Below, piece by piece: positions 60,203-64,000 of a stretch of DNA of 64,000 nt (positions are counted from its first letter, which is position 1; every line of letters begins with the position of its first letter). The stretch spans positions 63,360,550 to 63,424,549 of the forward strand of contig RSEF01000001.1 in assembly GCA_003993805.1 (NCBI GenBank). The letters are read 5' to 3'. This DNA comes from Himantopus leucocephalus (taxonomy: Eukaryota; Chordata; Aves; Charadriiformes; Recurvirostridae). Made by a program: the position numbers and the translations under genes. The notes below the pieces were generated by a model. The model ran no database searches. It worked only from the letters and a program-made list of their open reading frames with translations, and was not told the DNA's origin.

Positions 60203-61186
60203 ATGTGTTTCAAATACCAAAAATCGCAGCAATGCGTTCGGGCAGTTTTACTGGGGCCCTGTTCGACAGGGACGCAGCCTCCCCCAAAGTCGTCCTGTTC
60301 TGTCTTGCTGGCCACCTCCTGGGCTTGCCGAGCTAATTGCTCCGAACTATTCAAACTCTTGTCGGGGCAGAAGGCTATTTTTATTAATCTGACATCACCT
60401 TCCTTTCTCGTCTTCACTGTGTCACTGGGCTTCCCGCCCAGGGAGCCTCTGGCGGGGCCTGGCCTCCCTCTGGCCGGGCCCCGCCGTGGTCCTGCTGGTG
60501 AATGGTGGCCGAGCGGAGGGCCTGCAGGCCCCACGGAGGGTCACACGCTGCCTGGGGCTGTGGGGTACCGTGTCCCCACTACAGAGGCGGGTGTCCGGCT
60601 TTGGAGAGCCGTGGGCTGGCAGAGCCCTGGGGTCGGTGCGGGCAGCCAGGACGGGGACCCCCTTGTGCTGGGGTCTGGGGTGGGTGAGGCCGGAGGTGGG
60701 GGAATCCAAGGGCCCGGCGCAGGAGCTCTCCCGTCCCACATGTCTGACATCGTGCTGGCTCCTGCTGAAAAGACAATGTTTTTAGGAGAAGGGGAAACCT
60801 CGGGGGGGGAGGGCCGGGCCAGAGGCAACCGTCGCTGTGACAATGACAACCGGGCCAGAATTCCAGGAAGGAAGAGGGGCCGGATGGGCCTCCATCCTGG
60901 CCTCTGCCAGGGCCCAGAGCAGGGAGCCCGTGGGCGCTTCCCTGCTCCCGTGGGGGCAGCTGCCAGCATCAGGACCCCTGTGGCCCGAGCATCATGCTGG
61001 CAGTGGCACCTCTGGTTTTCTGTCCCTCAAGAAGTGGCCTCAGTAATTCAGGCAGGCGTGGGAAGCCGGGGCCCTGCTAGCTGGCATGCATCTTCCCTGC
61101 CATCAAGGACAGTGCTGTGCAGCGTACTCAGTGTGGTGCCTTTATCAAAATCTTGGGGCTTTTCGTCCCCAAATAGGCTTTTTTAA
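60203..61186 (+). other. Long open reading frame of unknown status (327 codons)
   Basis: The frame is open from ATG at 60203 to a stop at 61186. The predicted protein is rich in Gly, Pro, Arg and Ser with no recognised domain, signal peptide or membrane segment. Its second half lies in a GC-rich block where stop codons are rare, so a chance ORF is the simplest reading. The TATA box upstream and the AT-balanced first 200 nt keep it worth noting. It could also be part of an alternative RBFOX2 first exon. Confidence 0.2.
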
Positions 61187-61379
61187 AAATAATAAAAAAG
61201 GGATAGGTAAGAAGTAAAATATAAGTCCTGCTACTTGCGTCCCTGTGAGCACAGGTTGTTGATGTCAGGACGCTTAACAAGGAAGCAAATAAATGGAAGT
61301 CCTTTGCTAGATGACGTGTCTGGAAACTGGCCAAAGCCAAGAAGCAAGTTTAATTGAAAGTGAAGACAGCTGAAGAGAA
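61187..61379. other. RBFOX2 intron 1 spacer
   Basis: Nothing was recognised apart from an A/T-rich run near 61180-61205. Confidence 0.5.
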
Positions 61380-61790
61380 GTGTCCCACACTATAGATTCA
61401 GTTATTGGAACTGCAGAGTGATTAGTGAGAGCTATATATCAAATTAGGGTAAGTATCGAGGGAGAAGGGTGACATTAAGATCCATTTAAAAACTACTTTA
61501 GTTCAGTTTTTCATTAATAATCAGTAATTCAGCCTCAGATGCTGCTTTTCCCATTAATTTTATCCACAGACACTTTGGGGTAGGGAGATGGCACACACAA
61601 TTGAGAAAGCAGATTGAACGCATTAGATACACTTGGACAAAGAAACCGGTATTTCCTTTTTGTTTATATGCAATAATTTGTGCAAGTAAGGGTCTAATGA
61701 AGAATTACTTATTTTCTTGGTAGCTGATAATAAGGTCAAGGCATTTACAGTTTTACTAGTGCTCTGCCACAGTTAATGTACTAAAAAACC
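61380..61790. promoter_or_regulatory. Candidate AT-rich intronic regulatory element
   Basis: This is an AT-rich, repeat-free block with several homeodomain-like cores (TTAATAATCAGTAATT, CCATTAATTTTA, TCTAATGAAG) and TTATATGCAATAATTTG. The texture resembles conserved vertebrate non-coding elements. Conservation was not tested. Confidence 0.3.
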
Positions 61791-62479
61791 TTTTTCAAGA
61801 CCCCTGCCTCCCCCAGCACAGGGTTTCTGTCTTTCCCGCTATGCAAGAAGTAAAGCAAAAAAGATGGTGAAACCACTGGGCTGTTGTGAACAGGGCTGGG
61901 ATTTCTGTCTGGCTCATGAGCTTTACTTTTTTGCAATGGTCACTTTCAGATTAATAGCTTAGTTGCCAGTGTTTTCAGCCTTTTTTTTGGTAAACATCTT
62001 ATTCTCTGTGTTCTAGAAAAGTGGCTTCTGTTTGCGTAGCACAAGTCTCTGATAAACGTGTAGCTTGTGCTATCACACCACTTCAAAATCCCATTTTGCT
62101 TTTAGGATGAACAAGTAATTTCTTGTTGCCTTTATTGCGTTCCGCTGTGTAGTCCAGGGGTCCTGGCTTTCTGGACCTGGGGCTCTCCCTCACCACTTCT
62201 GTCCAAGCTACCAGGCTGCTGTGCTGCTGGTAACTCTCAGGGGCAGCTGGAGCAGCGGCAGATGAGCTGTTCTTACATGGGTTTTGCTGCTGTTGCTCAG
62301 AACCCGGGATGCAGTTGAGAAACTCAGAAGAATTTTGTTAACTTCACTCCACTTTTTCCAGCATTGTCAGGAAAGCAGGCACGCTGCAGATCCAGGGAAG
62401 AGATTGCTTGGTCATGTTTCTGAGGTTATCTTTGCAACCGAAAGGACATGACACTTCAAATTGAAGCTTGGATTCAGCA

Positions 62480-62760
62480 GGAATTGATTCTCCAGCTGGG
62501 GAAATGTGGATGAACTCACTAAGCTAACAATTCCTACCAGCAGAGTTTTAATCTGCAGGCTTTAGGTTTAGTTGGGCTGTCAAGAAACAATTGCTAATCA
62601 GGCCTCACTGATTGTTGCATCTGGCAAAATGGTGAGTCTGTGATGTAAAATTAATTTGTTCTGGGGTCAAGTTAGGTCAAAGAGACTTACTGCCTCTTTA
62701 AGCTAAAATTTAGTTTTATTTTTAAAAAAAGGGTGAGAGGATTTTCAGATCTTCCATTAT
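62480..62760. promoter_or_regulatory. Candidate regulatory block with a nuclear-receptor DR4 site
   Basis: GGGTCA at 62664-62669 and AGGTCA at 62674-62679 are two nuclear-receptor half-sites in direct orientation, four bases apart. This is the DR4 layout used by thyroid hormone receptor-RXR and LXR-RXR. Homeodomain-like TTGCTAATCAGG and TAAAATTAATTTG are nearby. No chromatin evidence is available. Confidence 0.35.
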
Positions 62761-64000
62761 GTGTTACAGCTGTGACATTTCCTACAGAGGACTGACTCTA
62801 CTCCAGTCCTCTGTGGCCTTTCATAAGTTAATAGCACCTGCAGAGCTGATCACTTCTTACTGGTGTACTGGTTTATTGACAGTTCCTCATGTTTTCAAGA
62901 TGTGTCTAATTCAGCAACTTTTAAAATTTATCAAGTTGAGAGGTGTCAGAAAGCCCAATGACCCCAAAGCCTGGCTGTTCTGCTAGTGCAGGAGCGTCTC
63001 CTTTGTTCTTCAGTCATCTGCAAATGGCTGTACCATGTTTACCTTGTGATCCAAGATGGTACCTGTGGCCTGAAGTTTGTGGCAGACCTTACTATTGCAA
63101 ATGCCAATGGAAAAGAACTTGTGTTAGCAAGGCTGGGAAATCAAAGAAGAGGGAAAATTTGAAGTAAAGCGGCGGGGTTAGAGGCTTAGTGGATTTGACT
63201 GAGTTGTGATTTTCATCCTGTTAAATCCAGTTGGCCAGCACAGAGACCATTACTGGGGTACAACCACAATGCTCACACATCCTACAGAAGTGTGGAAGCC
63301 CATGAGTGAAGTTGTTGCTACAGTTTGAATAAATTCACAATATGTGTTACAGAAAGCTGATGTACTGTATTAGCTTCTAGTTTCTTTTTTCTCCCCAGTC
63401 TAAAGCAAATCGCAAGTACCTGAGAAATGCCTTTCAGTGGTAAACAAAGTAATGAAACATCCCAGTGGCAGTTTGATTTGATTTTGCAGGCTAGCGCTGC
63501 CTAACTCAATTTCTTTACGAATGTCTGGTTGCATGTTGGTATCAAAAGAGAAATGTAATTGGCAGGAGGGAGCTGCAAGAGAGATGGAGTTATCGAGGGA
63601 TTCCTTCTCCCACCAGGCTGCTGTCAGAAGGCAGGGTCCCTCTGTGCTTGTGGGCAGGGTATTTATCTGTGTCAAACTTTCCCTCTCTCTCTTTTAACTT
63701 CCATTTTGTGAGATTAGTTTCGTGCGTGTGCAGGCAGAGGAGGAGATTGAACTGTATCCCTGGCCTCTGCTGCCGTATATTGCCCGCTAACTAACTAGGG
63801 TTTTCTGTCTGGAAGTTGCTGTACTCCTGTTCCAGTTGCAGGAGTTTAACGCTTTCACTTCTTGCTCTGTTTAGTTTTCAACAAAAGCAAACTCTGTATG
63901 GAATAATCATGCAGCAGGCCCTGGATTCACCATTAGTGACCTGTAAAATTGGCAGCACTGGAGATTATTGGCAGGAGACGGTTTCCCTAGGCGCTTCCTG
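62761..64000. other. RBFOX2 intron 1 sequence to the window end
   Basis: No exon, repeat family or RNA gene was recognised. Open frames are under 100 codons and unfamiliar. Confidence 0.5.

Larger units (their letters stand above)
30178..64000 (+). other. RBFOX2: RBFOX2 intron 1 (5' part, at least 33.8 kb)
   Basis: The intron starts at the GTAGCG donor and continues past the window end. No later RBFOX2 exon was recognised: neither the NEPLTPGYHGF/TTTPDAMVQ region nor the alternative MEKKKMVTQ start was found. A very long first intron is typical of this gene in mammals. ORFs inside are short and unrecognised, except one long open frame at 60203-61186 described separately. Confidence 0.85.

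Noticed and set aside
30178..64000. Further RBFOX2 exons (NEPLTPGYHGF region, MEKKKMVTQ alternative start, RRM)
   Set aside because: None of these sequences was found on either strand. They presumably lie beyond the window.

Overview
The window is vertebrate nuclear DNA and almost certainly from a bird. The intron-split genes, GT-AG introns, CpG-rich promoter and AATAAA signals show a vertebrate. A CR1 LINE fragment with the CATTCTATGA-type 3' tail at 28197-28588, together with short introns and compact gene spacing, points to a bird. The species was not determined. Three isolated N bases sit in or beside T-runs, and one 100-N block marks an assembly gap.

Region 1 (1-about 26220, + strand) is the 3' three quarters of MYH9, non-muscle myosin heavy chain IIA. 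Twenty-nine coding exons were located by reading splice sites. They correspond to human exons 13-41 and encode 1500 residues plus stop, equivalent to human residues 461-1960 with no net length change. They cover the lower half of the motor, the SH1/SH2 helix, the converter, two IQ motifs, the whole coiled-coil rod and the non-helical tail. A 3' UTR of about 1.4 kb follows, with three AATAAA signals.

Region 2 (about 26220-29100) is a short intergenic interval. It holds a CR1 fragment interrupted by the 100-N gap; the two flanks of the gap are perfect inverted copies of each other.

Region 3 (about 29100-64000, + strand) is the start of RBFOX2, an RNA-binding splicing regulator. It has a large CpG island with dense GC boxes and no TATA box. 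Coding exon 1 (29962-30177) encodes the long N-terminal isoform, with a pure (CAG)8 run and a (GGC)n run. At least 33.8 kb of intron 1 follows, and no further RBFOX2 exon was recognised in it. The intron carries a 46-bp perfect palindrome with a 3-nt loop close behind exon 1, simple repeats, GC-rich patches, a clean TATA box in front of a long unexplained ORF, and AT-rich blocks that look like candidate regulatory elements.

MYH9 and RBFOX2 lie head-to-tail with about 3.7 kb between the MYH9 poly(A) site and the RBFOX2 start codon. In human the same two genes are separated by the APOL3/4/2/1 cluster. The two products are not partners in one pathway: MYH9 is a cytoskeletal motor and RBFOX2 a nuclear splicing factor. 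Their closeness does make read-through or shared regulation worth testing.
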